64,000 nt of DNA from Planctomycetes bacterium B3_Pla (GTDB taxonomy: Bacteria; Planctomycetota; Phycisphaerae; Sedimentisphaerales; Anaerobacaceae): the NCBI GenBank assembly GCA_005223045.1, contig NJBM01000019.1, positions 45,187-109,186 on the forward strand, read 5' to 3'. The translations under genes were made by a program, and so were the position numbers. Shown one piece after another: positions 17,814-26,695 of the stretch. A model generated the notes under the pieces. It had not been told where the DNA came from. It saw nothing but the letters and a program-made list of their open reading frames with translations, and did no database searches. Within the stretch, counting starts at the first letter, position 1. Each line of letters opens with the position of its first letter.

Positions 17814-18872
17814 TTAATCCACGCTGTTCGTCTCAGCAGACGCGGAAGACTGCGGAGGCGGTTCGATTTCCTCTATTTGGACCGGAGCCTGCGCGGTATT
17901 GCGGGACAGCTCGTCCAGATCGTCTCTCAATTTCGCGATGGCTTGCGGTACGTCGGTGCTCATGATCCGGGCGTCGGTTTGCATATCCTCAAGCCGACTC
18001 TGTAAACTGCCCTGGTTCTCCGTGAGGAGTCCCAGGGACTGCTTGACGGCACTGAGCGAATCGTCCAACGCGAGGAGGTCATTTTGGATCTTCTGCTGAA
18101 ACTTGAGCTGATCCCGGCCGTTAACTTCTGCAACGCTGACCAGCTCGCGAATGTTGTTCTGAAGAATCTCCTGTAATTTCAGCACGTCCTCGCCGAGAGC
18201 ATTTATGCCGGTAGCGACCTGCTGAATACTTTGCTCCATGCCGTCGATTGTGGTTTGCCGCTCTTGCCGGCCCTCCGTGAGGAGTCCCAGGGACTGCTCG
18301 ACAAGGGCCACCTTCTCGGCAACCTGCCGGCCGTTGTCCTGCACCGTCGCATACAGTTTTGCCTGCCCTTGCGTTACGGCGGCTACTTCGGCGGCTACTT
18401 TCCGCGTGTCGTGCTGTACGTCCTGGATTCCGGCCTGCAAGCCCTGCTGGTTCTCCGTGAGGAGTCCCAGGGACTGCTCGATTGAAGCTGTCTGATTGGC
18501 CATTTGCCGACTGTTGCTTTGCACGTTTTCATGCAGTTTCATCTGCTCGTCGGCAACGGTCGCTACTTCGACGGCCACTTTCTTCACGTCGCTTTGAACA
18601 TTCTCGATTACGACCTGCAGCTCCTGCTGATTCTCCGTGAGGAGTCCCAAGGACTGCTCGATACGTTCCGCAATGACGGCTATTTGTTGAGCATTGGCCT
18701 CTACCATCGACTCCAACTTGAGCTGGTTCTCGTCAATCCTGGCCATTTGATCGCCGCATCCGGCCAAACCCAAACCGACCGCAATTATCGCCGCCGCCAA
18801 CAGGACTCTCTTGACCGGTCCTCCGTGAGGAGTCCCAAGGACTGCTATATCAAATCCCTTTTTCTTCTCCAT
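17814..18872 (-). CDS. Coiled-coil lipoprotein with 60-residue repeats
   Basis: 352 residues. A hydrophobic segment RVLLAAAIIAVGLGLAGC ends in a lipobox cysteine, so the protein is probably a lipoprotein. The rest is heptad-like coiled coil built from repeats of about 60 residues, each carrying EQSLGLLTENQQ; three repeat cores are spaced exactly 180 bp apart. The start at 18872 follows AAAGGA. The n-region before the hydrophobic segment (FDIAVLGTPHGGP) is encoded by the same 26-bp DNA found in the repeats but in another frame, which points to copying at DNA level. It is the last gene of the pilus-like operon strand, so an envelope-spanning structural role is plausible. Confidence 0.75.
   Translation of the reverse strand: MEKKKGFDIAVLGTPHGGPVKRVLLAAAIIAVGLGLAGCGDQMARIDENQLKLESMVEANAQQIAVIAERIEQSLGLLTENQQELQVVIENVQSDVKKVAVEVATVADEQMKLHENVQSNSRQMANQTASIEQSLGLLTENQQGLQAGIQDVQHDTRKVAAEVAAVTQGQAKLYATVQDNGRQVAEKVALVEQSLGLLTEGRQERQTTIDGMEQSIQQVATGINALGEDVLKLQEILQNNIRELVSVAEVNGRDQLKFQQKIQNDLLALDDSLSAVKQSLGLLTENQGSLQSRLEDMQTDARIMSTDVPQAIAKLRDDLDELSRNTAQAPVQIEEIEPPPQSSASAETNSVD
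18018..18846. repeat. Five copies of a ~26-bp element in the lipoprotein gene
   Basis: Cores beginning CTCCGTGAGGAGTCCC lie at 18018, 18273, 18453, 18633 and 18821. Each contains the near-palindrome AGTCCCARGGACT. The copies at 18273, 18453 and 18633 are exactly 180 bp apart. The copies at 18633 and 18821 agree over 26 bases but are translated in different frames. Confidence 0.8.
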
Positions 18873-19003
18873 TCTCGATTCCTTTCTATCCTTCAACTCA
18901 ATCCGTGTCGGTCTGGACAAACCTTTAAAGCTATTGAGTCTATCGGCACAGTCAGCGCTGGGGCTTTAGTTTTTATGGGACGGACATCGATTTGCAATAA
19001 TAG

Positions 19004-19062
19004 TTCGTCGCTCGTGTCTCGTCGCTCGACGAGGCACGAGACACGGGACACAGGATACGCAA
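19004..19062. repeat. Family A-like hairpin (CTCGTGTCTCGTCG)
   Basis: The perfect arms CGTGTCTCGT (19013-19022) and ACGAGACACG (19036-19045) are followed by GACACAGGATACGC. The segment lies between the lipoprotein gene and the gene upstream of it. Confidence 0.6.
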
Positions 19063-19108
19063 CCATCTCCGCAGTTGCACGAACTGAGGCCGGCGGCGGA
19101 AACTCAGA

Positions 19109-21325
19109 CTAACGAAGACCTTGACCACCCATATCGTCGTACATCATCTCCTCGTACATCATGTCCTCATACCCCTCCATCTGGTCATACTGCCCGCCCT
19201 GACGCCTGGATCCGGCCGTGCCAAAGGCCTTGAAAGGCTCCTGCGGCTCTTTCTCTAATTTTGAAATGGTGCTGAACACGACCTTCAATTCTGTCGGCCA
19301 ATTCGAATTGCCGACAGGCATGTGCAGAATATTGGTCCCGTCGAAACTGTAAAGCATGTCATAATAGCGTCTGGAGCGCATGGTCCTTCCGCTCAGCCAA
19401 TCGCTCACAGCTACCGCATCCACCATGACGGCCCCGGTGGCATAATCAATCGACTCCGGCACGTTGCCCTGGTCCTGAGACGCGCCAAAAGCACCGAACC
19501 GCGACCCTGAGACGCCCGGTCCGACGGCGCCCGGGCCCATCATAGCGCCCGGAATGCCCAAGCTGGCAGGACCGCGAAATCCGGCAGAACCACGGCCTGT
19601 GCTGCGGCGATCAGGCTCCTCAATCTCAGGCTCACGGGCATAGCCCACGAGCTCGCCCTGCTTGACCGGAAAATCATGGCTGTACCAATGGCCCAGCGCA
19701 AGTCTCGATACCTGGACCGTAACGGTCTTGTCTGCTTCACGCATCATATTGTTTGCGAAGAAATACAGCCGGCCCATAATCTCCACAGGCTCGGTCGTTT
19801 CGGAAAAACCGCTCCACAAGACGGCTTCGTTCTTGCGCGATTTGTCCCGCTCAGCCAACTGATCCGTCCCGGCAACCGGATTGAAAACACCCAACCGAAT
19901 TCTGTATCGGTAGGTCTTCTCCGGCTCGACAGTGTCGTCGTGCGCCCAGATAACCAGGGGCTCCTTTATCTTGGCGAAGTCAGTCATTCTGGTCAGCGCG
20001 ATCTCTGTATACTTGTTATAAACGTCGTTTATTGTAGGTCTTCTTGGTCCTCGTTGAAGCGTGCCGGTTCCCAATCCCAATCCCTGGCCCTCCATTTCGA
20101 GGCCGTAAGCATCCGCCGTCGGGTCCGCGGCTGACCTGCGGCCCGTACGTCTTCGGCTGCCGCCCGAGCGCCCTCCTCCTCCTTCGCCATAGATCCCGGC
20201 ATCTCCTCTGGCGCTCGAACTGTCACGATTGCTTCGGCTCCTGCCTCGACTACCTGTGCCCCCGGCAGTGCCTCCACCCCCGAACGACTCGAACGCGCCT
20301 CCTCCACGGCCGGCTCGCCCCCCCGCTCCGGTGGCGCCAAAACCCGTGGTGTCGGACGCGGACCTTCGGTTGCGCCTGCTATCGAGTTGCTGCTGACGTT
20401 GTTCTTTTGCCGTTTCTCTTTCCTGGCGTCTTTCTTCCTGCAATTCTTTTCTTTGGAACTCCTCGTATTCTTCATGCAGACGAGGCGGAAACCACTCTTC
20501 CCTGGCCGAGGCGAATTGATAAGCCTGGGGCTGCAACAACTCTATCTGTACGTGCTTATAGTCAAACTGAAGCATCTGCACTTTCAGCCCGCCCGGCGGC
20601 AGGTCCTTGATATCTTCTGTGATCTTGAACAGCTCCCTGTACTGGTCGATTTTGGGTCGAGGCACATCCTGCCAATCGCTCCAGCCGCCATCGTCATTCA
20701 ACTCCTGCCTCTGCAACTGCATAGCGGCAAAAATCGGCTTGGCAAGGCACGGATCGGCCCACTGTGGTTCGACGTCGTCGACGAAACACTCACGGAAGTT
20801 CTCCCACAGCTTCGCGACGTCGAACTTTGCTTCCACCGATACCAGGTCGATATCATTCGGCTCGTTGCCTGCTTTGTCATAAGGATTCTGCGTCGTAACT
20901 TCGTCGATAGGAAGGTAAGCGACCGCCCTGATGAGCCCGATCGCCACGTCGTTGACCTCGCCGATAGCCGGAAGACGGTACACGCCCTCGGCGAGCATCC
21001 GGGCCGCGGCCTCGGAAGGCACTACCGGCCACAGGCTATCGTCGATGCTGCTTATGGCCGAGCCAACCTTGGCAAGATAATCGCCGATTCTCGGCTCGTA
21101 AGGCTCCACCGCCTCGGGCGGCCTGTTGAACTGTTCTGCCAAGTCCTGGGCCTGCTCGTACACATAAGCATCAACGCCGCTGGGGCTGAGGTTGCGATCA
21201 TTCCAGCCAACGACATTCGGGCTGAGAATAACACGCGTAATCATAAGCCAGGCACACACAAGCCCGACGACAACCAGAATCATCTTCTCAACGTGTTCCT
21301 CGAAAAACCTGCCTATCTTATTCAT
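19109..21325 (-). CDS. Inner-membrane protein of a pilus/secretion-like operon, Gly/Arg-rich
   Basis: 738 residues, not a family I can name. There is one transmembrane segment near the N-terminus (MILVVVGLVCAWLMITRVIL, about residues 15-34), then a soluble region, a charged helix (KELQEERRQERETAKEQRQ) and a Gly/Arg/Ser-rich linker at about residues 300-395. A folded region follows (TMRSRRYYDMLYSFDGTN), and the tail is Met/Tyr/acid-rich (YEDMMYEEMMYDDMGG). It lies 42 bp after the preceding gene and is third in a run that starts with a PilM-PilN fusion, so a role like PilO/PilP or GspM/GspC is inferred from position and topology only. Confidence 0.6.
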   Translation of the reverse strand: MNKIGRFFEEHVEKMILVVVGLVCAWLMITRVILSPNVVGWNDRNLSPSGVDAYVYEQAQDLAEQFNRPPEAVEPYEPRIGDYLAKVGSAISSIDDSLWPVVPSEAAARMLAEGVYRLPAIGEVNDVAIGLIRAVAYLPIDEVTTQNPYDKAGNEPNDIDLVSVEAKFDVAKLWENFRECFVDDVEPQWADPCLAKPIFAAMQLQRQELNDDGGWSDWQDVPRPKIDQYRELFKITEDIKDLPPGGLKVQMLQFDYKHVQIELLQPQAYQFASAREEWFPPRLHEEYEEFQRKELQEERRQERETAKEQRQQQLDSRRNRRSASDTTGFGATGAGGRAGRGGGAFESFGGGGTAGGTGSRGRSRSNRDSSSARGDAGIYGEGGGGRSGGSRRRTGRRSAADPTADAYGLEMEGQGLGLGTGTLQRGPRRPTINDVYNKYTEIALTRMTDFAKIKEPLVIWAHDDTVEPEKTYRYRIRLGVFNPVAGTDQLAERDKSRKNEAVLWSGFSETTEPVEIMGRLYFFANNMMREADKTVTVQVSRLALGHWYSHDFPVKQGELVGYAREPEIEEPDRRSTGRGSAGFRGPASLGIPGAMMGPGAVGPGVSGSRFGAFGASQDQGNVPESIDYATGAVMVDAVAVSDWLSGRTMRSRRYYDMLYSFDGTNILHMPVGNSNWPTELKVVFSTISKLEKEPQEPFKAFGTAGSRRQGGQYDQMEGYEDMMYEEMMYDDMGGQGLR

Positions 21326-21367
21326 ATCTCGTATCCTGTTTCAGATTTCCTGCCGGCAGACCGGCTG

Positions 21368-22750
21368 TTACGCCGCTGCGTCCTCTGCGACGAGTGTTTT
21401 CTTGACATCTTCCGGCTTAATAGGCTCGTAGCCTTCCTCGTCGAATATGTATTCACAAATCATATCCAATTCCACCACGCTTTCTTCGCCGTAGTGGTAG
21501 TATCTGTGAACCATGTCGTTGGGGTTAATCGCCCCTATTTTGCTTTCCAAAATTGTTATCTGATTGTGCTTGAAAGTCTGCTGCGAGTCCTGCCCGTCAT
21601 AACCGGTGAACTTGTGCTCCTTGGCGCTGCACAGCTCCTTCATGAGCGCCAGTACATCCTTCGCGCCGACCACATAGGCAACGTTAAAGTGTATCACGTC
21701 GAACGGAGTCTCAGTTTTGGAGTATCTGCCTGTGCAGGTTTCGGTCAGGCCATCGGAATCCGACATAACATAAAGGGGTCTGTCAGATTCATCCTGATCC
21801 TGCTGCCTGGATCTCCTGCCTCCGATGCCCCTTATCACGGCAGTGCTGCCGCGGCTTCCGGGCCTCTTGAGCCCCATTGTGAAACTTACGCGCAGAATCC
21901 GTTTGACCGGCGCGGTAATAATGTTTTCGTGCCCGGAATTCATGGCGGCCGCGGTCCCAAGAATGTCCTCGACGACCCAGTAACCCAACTGGTGATACCA
22001 GGCATCAGGAACGGCATCTACCATATTGACATCGGCCTTGTCCTGGGCCCAATAGTCGTACCCGCTCAGATCGAGCGGGCTAACGTAAACCGAAGCGGAC
22101 GCAGCCCTCGCCTGGCACATCTGGTCAACTATCATGCGATCCAGCTCGCCACCTATCCTCATCGTCGCAGCCGTCTCTCCAAGACGACGACCTCCACCGC
22201 GGCTCATAGGGCCGTAAGCACTTCCCATGCCCATGCCAAAGCCTCCCCTCCTCGAGGCCGACCGGGCCGATGAGTCTTCCAGGCCTCTGGTTATCTCGAT
22301 ATCCGTGGGGCAATCGCCCCCATTCATACCGGCGATCAACCCGTCGATCCCGCTGCGAAACCGCTGGCCGAATTCCTGGATAAGCACCCCGGAGACGCCT
22401 TTGTTGGGATCGGGTGAGGGAAATATATCATAGCTTAGCAACTCCCGCATGGTGCTCTGCTGAGCCAACGCCGATATCTCGTTGGCGTCGTTTCCGTGAG
22501 CCTGCTCCTGCGTAGCGGCAAGCTGGTGTTGGTCTTTGGTGACAAGGTCTTTCTTCAGCCTGTCAATTTTGCCGGCCCTTGCAGTAATACTGTCTTGCTG
22601 CACGCTCGCCCTGACCTTCCTGTTCATAAGATGCGTCGGGACAAAAAGAAGGGCGCCGACCAGCGCAACGATGACCGAAGCCAGCAGTGACTTATTGTTC
22701 TTAAAGACGCTCAACTTCTGCAAAATATCTGTGAAACTCGGCATATCCAT
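21368..22750 (-). CDS. PilN/PilO-like single-pass membrane protein
   Basis: 460 residues. A short cytoplasmic start is followed by a transmembrane helix (LLASVIVALVGALLFVP, about residues 20-38), then a coiled coil (KIDRLKKDLVTKDQHQLAATQ) and a periplasmic body. A Gly/Met-rich stretch (GGFGMGMGSAYGPMSRGGG) interrupts the middle. This topology is that of PilO/GspM subunits of type IV pilus or type II secretion platforms. It follows the PilM-PilN fusion by 63 bp. Sequence motifs alone do not prove the family. Confidence 0.6.
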   Translation of the reverse strand: MDMPSFTDILQKLSVFKNNKSLLASVIVALVGALLFVPTHLMNRKVRASVQQDSITARAGKIDRLKKDLVTKDQHQLAATQEQAHGNDANEISALAQQSTMRELLSYDIFPSPDPNKGVSGVLIQEFGQRFRSGIDGLIAGMNGGDCPTDIEITRGLEDSSARSASRRGGFGMGMGSAYGPMSRGGGRRLGETAATMRIGGELDRMIVDQMCQARAASASVYVSPLDLSGYDYWAQDKADVNMVDAVPDAWYHQLGYWVVEDILGTAAAMNSGHENIITAPVKRILRVSFTMGLKRPGSRGSTAVIRGIGGRRSRQQDQDESDRPLYVMSDSDGLTETCTGRYSKTETPFDVIHFNVAYVVGAKDVLALMKELCSAKEHKFTGYDGQDSQQTFKHNQITILESKIGAINPNDMVHRYYHYGEESVVELDMICEYIFDEEGYEPIKPEDVKKTLVAEDAAA

Positions 22751-22813
22751 TTTACTTCACACACTTCCTCTCTGCGGTCAGTTATATTCGCCGACAGTCC
22801 ACCTGTTCCGGTT

Positions 22814-25045
22814 TTATCTCCTCATCCCAGGATACATAGAATTCATGGGCTGCTCGGGAGGCTCAGGTGCGTCTCTCCAAATAAATTTGAGATTCAATAT
22901 AAACCAATGATCGTTAACTATAGGAACTTCTTTGCCCTGGAAGGTCTCCGGGCGTCCTTTCTCGTCCAATTTGGGAACCCTGTTGATAATTTCCTTTGTC
23001 ATAGGATCAACCAGAACGTATTCACCTCTGTCATCCGGGGCGGGTATTGGTGTTTTGTATCTTATTTCCTGTACGCCTATCCCCCTGGGTATTTCCTCAT
23101 CCCAGCTTACTTCTTTTACTTCCAGGCCAAACTGCTCGGGGACCTCATCCTTCTTGTACAGCTCGAAGGGACTTTTGCCGTCTTCAACAAGGTCATCGAG
23201 GTGCGCCAATCGAGTGACAAGCCCCCATCGATCCGGTTGTGTCTCTACGCCGGGAGGGTCTATCAGTCTGGATAAGTCCATTGTATTGTTGCCGTAGGGA
23301 CTGTAGCCGACGACGGTCACCACAAATCCGGAATCTTTTTCCTCCGCAGTCCCCATGCCCGGGAAGCCCATAGGGCTGTACTCCCCCATCCCCCCCATCT
23401 CCTCCATCATCATCATTTCATATTCATACTCGCCGTACTCGTCTCCGAGTCCCTCGCCTCCCGGCATGCCCCGGCTGCTTCTAAACAGATCTGCACCGCC
23501 AAACTGCCCGGCGGCAAGGTCGTACGTGAAGTAAGCTTGTATGCTCGTTATGAATATCTGCCTTCGCCGGCGGCGCGGGACTGCGGTAACTGCCTGCACG
23601 TCACCCTCGGCAAAGGCCTTGTAGAACCTGGCCTGCTTCTGGTTATTCTCTGCGTTCGGCAAGGCTGTGAGTATGGTCTCGTACAGCAGCGGGACAATTT
23701 CACGGTGTTCGAAAGGTTCGAACTCTTTGTCTATGGCAGTGTTGTGGTCGGCAATTTGATTCTGCACACTTGAGAACGTGTCCTGGGCGTCCTGGATATC
23801 GCTGAGGGTTCTGCTGATTTTCAGTCGGAGCGGACCGTTTTTATTGTGATTCATTCCGTCCCAGGCGGTGCGCCCGAAGCACAGAAGCGAGACGGAAAGC
23901 AATATGCACGCCGCGGCGATAAAATACTTGCCCTTGCTGGCCCAGGCCATTGATCTGGCGATGTTCCTCGGCAGCAGATTGCTCTCTATCCTGGCAAGGC
24001 CCAGGCCCTGCAGGGCAAGGCCGTAAACGATGCCGAAATCGCCAACGTTTTCGTGGAATTTAGCAGGCGAGACGCCCGGCCCCATACCGAGTCTTTTGAA
24101 CGAATCGGGCCTCTCGACGGGTATCTGCAAAGTTTGTTGCAGGTATTTGAGCAGACCTCGCAGCTTCGTTCCGCCGCCCAGGGCGACGATCTTCACTATT
24201 TTCGTATTCGGGTTGGAGCTATTGTAGAAACCTAAGGACCGTTGCACTTCAGAGGCCAGGTCCGTGAAAACAGGCCTCATCGCCTGGAATATCTGCCGGG
24301 CATACTTGCTGACCGGAGCAGTGCGTTTTAGCTTTTCAGCCTTTTGAAAATTCAGCCTGAACGTGTCGGCTATCGCCTTTGTGAAAGCATTGCCGCCTAT
24401 GAGAATACATCTTTGCCAGACCGCCGACTTCGTGCAGACAACCAGATCGGTAATGTCCGCTCCTATATTGAGAACTACCGTTGCCTGCGTGTCGGAGGTA
24501 ACCAGCTCCGGCCGGTCGTGCAACAAATAGTTGTACAGCGCCATAGGCGCCATTTGCACGTAGCTGGCCTGAACGTCTTCCCTGTTGAAATGCTCCAGGG
24601 CCGAGTTGACCACTTCATTCTTGATCGCAAAGATTCCCACCTTTATTTCAGGGCTGTCCGGCTCCGTCATCAACTGCCAGTCCCATTGGACATCGTTGAT
24701 GCCGAAGGGAATCTGCTGAACCGCCTCGAACCTCACCATCTCGGGAATGCGCTTCGCTTCGACGGGAGGAAGATTCACAAAGCGTGCAAAACTGTTCTGG
24801 CTCGGCACAGAAACGGCAATCTCATCCAAACTCAAGTCATACTTGTTGACGAACTTGCGCAGAGTCAATGCAACAAGCTCTTCCCGCTCGGCATCTGTCA
24901 CGTCGCTTCCGCTAAGGATCTTGCCGTGACGGATATTGTCGAAACCTATCACCTCGACGACACCGCGCTCCGTGCTCAAGTACAATGCCTTCAGGGAGTT
25001 GTTGCCTATATCAATCGCCCAAACGCTGCCGGCTTCCTCAGCCAT
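22814..25045 (-). CDS. pilM: PilM-PilN fusion, pilus/secretion assembly platform protein
   Basis: 743 residues. Residues 1-350 are an actin-like PilM ATPase: phosphate-1 VWAIDIGNNSLKALYL, phosphate-2 VVLNIGADITDLVV, adenosine motif KIVALGGGTKLRGLL, plus VRFEAVQQIPF. Around residue 355 comes NLLPRNIARS, matching the conserved NLLP start of PilN, then a transmembrane helix (KYFIAAACILLSVSLLCFG, about 373-392) and a coiled coil. The two usually separate proteins are therefore one chain here. The C-terminal part contains an acidic Met/Tyr-rich insert (EYEYEMMMMEEMGGMGEY). ATG at 25045 is preceded by AGAGG. It is divergent from mtaB over a 70-bp promoter gap. Confidence 0.85.
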   Translation of the reverse strand: MAEEAGSVWAIDIGNNSLKALYLSTERGVVEVIGFDNIRHGKILSGSDVTDAEREELVALTLRKFVNKYDLSLDEIAVSVPSQNSFARFVNLPPVEAKRIPEMVRFEAVQQIPFGINDVQWDWQLMTEPDSPEIKVGIFAIKNEVVNSALEHFNREDVQASYVQMAPMALYNYLLHDRPELVTSDTQATVVLNIGADITDLVVCTKSAVWQRCILIGGNAFTKAIADTFRLNFQKAEKLKRTAPVSKYARQIFQAMRPVFTDLASEVQRSLGFYNSSNPNTKIVKIVALGGGTKLRGLLKYLQQTLQIPVERPDSFKRLGMGPGVSPAKFHENVGDFGIVYGLALQGLGLARIESNLLPRNIARSMAWASKGKYFIAAACILLSVSLLCFGRTAWDGMNHNKNGPLRLKISRTLSDIQDAQDTFSSVQNQIADHNTAIDKEFEPFEHREIVPLLYETILTALPNAENNQKQARFYKAFAEGDVQAVTAVPRRRRRQIFITSIQAYFTYDLAAGQFGGADLFRSSRGMPGGEGLGDEYGEYEYEMMMMEEMGGMGEYSPMGFPGMGTAEEKDSGFVVTVVGYSPYGNNTMDLSRLIDPPGVETQPDRWGLVTRLAHLDDLVEDGKSPFELYKKDEVPEQFGLEVKEVSWDEEIPRGIGVQEIRYKTPIPAPDDRGEYVLVDPMTKEIINRVPKLDEKGRPETFQGKEVPIVNDHWFILNLKFIWRDAPEPPEQPMNSMYPGMRR

Positions 25046-25076
25046 AAGACACCTCTCGCTCAGTTTTCAATTAGTC

Positions 25077-25105
25077 TTGTAAACCCATTCTAACATTTAT
25101 ACATT
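25077..25105 (+). promoter_or_regulatory. Candidate mtaB promoter
   Basis: TTGTAA at 25077-25082 and TACATT at 25100-25105 have a 17-base spacer and end 10 bases before the mtaB ATG. If used, the mRNA would have almost no leader, consistent with the lack of a ribosome-binding site before that ATG. Confidence 0.35.
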
Positions 25106-25115
25106 ATACCATATT

Positions 25116-26495
25116 ATGAAGACCTTTTCCATAAATACTCTTGGCTGTAAAGTCAACCAATATGAAAGCCAGCAAATCCGGGAATTGCTCGAACAACTCG
25201 GTCTTCATAAGGTCATACCGCCCGAACAACCCGACCTGGTAGTTATAAATACCTGCTGTGTAACTCACACTGCTTCAGCCAAGAGCCGACAATACCTTGG
25301 TCGAGCCCGAAAGCAAAATCCCAACACCCCGGTCATTGTCTCCGGATGTCTGCCGACTGTACAGACCGGCGAACTCGGCGTCCCGGCTGAAAATGTTCAT
25401 CTAATCGCAAATCGAATCGATCTTGGGCCCATCCTGAGTCAAATAGCCGGCAGAAACACTGCCTCTTCAGTTCCCCAAAAGGCACAATCCTGCCCGGATA
25501 GTACAATTAGAACAAAAAACGGCAGCGAAATCAAGCATAAAAGCGATGTAAACAATCAATCGATGTTGCCGCCGCTGACTTCATTCAAAGGCCACACGAG
25601 AGCTTTTCTCAAGGTTCAAGACGGCTGCGATGGATACTGTAGCTATTGTATTGTACCCAAAGCCAGGCCTTTTGTTCACAGCAAGCCGGCCGACGAGGCC
25701 CTGCGAGAAGCACAAATCCTTGTGGAATCCGGACATAGGGAGATCGTTCTGACAGGAATTTTTCTCGGAGCTTACGGCCGCCAAACTGTCAGGCGAAAGA
25801 ACTGGCCCGACCAGCGAAACGACGACTTAGCTGACCTGCTTGATAAGATGGCGGAAATACCCAATATGGGAAGGATAAGACTAAGCTCACTTGAGCCTGC
25901 CGACGTAACGCCGCGATTGATCGAGACCCTCTGCAGACATCGTAACATCATGCCGCATCTACACTTGCCGCTTCAGTCCGGCTCGGACAATATCCTGAAG
26001 AAAATGTGCCGACAATACAGAGTTAGCCAGTTCAGAGAAAAGGTTGATCTGCTCAAGTCCCGCTTAGACAGGCCTGCCATAACGACCGATATAATCGTCG
26101 GTTTTCCCGGTGAAACTGATGCCGACTTCGAGCAAACTGTCGAGTTGGCAAGGGAAGTGGGTTTTGCAAAAATGCACGTTTTCAGTTTTTCTCCACGCAA
26201 AGGGACTGCTGCTTCCGGCATGGAAGGTGCCGTAGATAGCAAGGTTGTGAGACAGCGGTCGGAGATATTGCACGACCTGAACATCCAACTTGGGCTGGAG
26301 TATCGCCGACAGTTTATTGGCGAAACTGCCGAGATTCTGCTTGAGAGCGAAAACGGGCGAATCTGCGGACGAAGCGAAAGATACTTCATGGTCCATCTCA
26401 AAAACTCGGACAAGAGGCTGAAAAAGAACCATTTTGTAAAGGCAAAACTCATCGAGAATCGTGAGGATGGAATGACCGGCGTGCCTCTTTGCTAA
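25116..26495 (+). CDS. mtaB: tRNA t6A37 methylthiotransferase MtaB
   Basis: A radical-SAM enzyme that converts t6A37 to ms2t6A37 in ANN-decoding tRNAs. 459 residues, typical. The N-terminal UPF0004 domain carries cluster cysteines in NTLGCKVNQYE, INTCCVTHTA and VSGCLP. The radical-SAM cluster motif is CDGYCSYC, with EIVLTGIFLGAYG and LHLPLQSGSD following. The C-terminal TRAM-like region is short. The first line of the product, MKTFSINTLGCKVNQ, is diagnostic of MtaB over MiaB/RimO. There is no Shine-Dalgarno upstream. Confidence 0.95.
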   Translation: MKTFSINTLGCKVNQYESQQIRELLEQLGLHKVIPPEQPDLVVINTCCVTHTASAKSRQYLGRARKQNPNTPVIVSGCLPTVQTGELGVPAENVHLIANRIDLGPILSQIAGRNTASSVPQKAQSCPDSTIRTKNGSEIKHKSDVNNQSMLPPLTSFKGHTRAFLKVQDGCDGYCSYCIVPKARPFVHSKPADEALREAQILVESGHREIVLTGIFLGAYGRQTVRRKNWPDQRNDDLADLLDKMAEIPNMGRIRLSSLEPADVTPRLIETLCRHRNIMPHLHLPLQSGSDNILKKMCRQYRVSQFREKVDLLKSRLDRPAITTDIIVGFPGETDADFEQTVELAREVGFAKMHVFSFSPRKGTAASGMEGAVDSKVVRQRSEILHDLNIQLGLEYRRQFIGETAEILLESENGRICGRSERYFMVHLKNSDKRLKKNHFVKAKLIENREDGMTGVPLC

Positions 26496-26695
26496 AAGGA
26501 CCGGCAATTCTCTTGACATAAACCGGATAATCTGATTAAGTAGTATGTAGATGGAGCGCCAGGTTACTGTTGTTTTGAATCAATTTGGGCACACACATCG
26601 TGAGGAAAGAGGGTAAAGCCGGGTCAGGAGGTCTTCTGTCGTGCAGATGGATGTTCACTGTCAAGGTATCAACATAGGATTTAGGAGGAAGCAAA

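Noticed and set aside
18018..18846. Regularly spaced repeats resembling a CRISPR array
   Set aside because: The 180-bp spacing and intact reading frame show 60-residue protein repeats; spacers are far too long and there are no cas genes.
20387..22273. Long plus-strand frame of 628 codons
   Set aside because: It lies antisense across two membrane-protein genes with good topology and operon spacing; its translation has no domain or codon sense.
26513..26550. TTGACA promoter upstream of the 1130-residue protein
   Set aside because: A perfect -35 hexamer is present but no -10 at 16-18 bases spacing, so it was not annotated.
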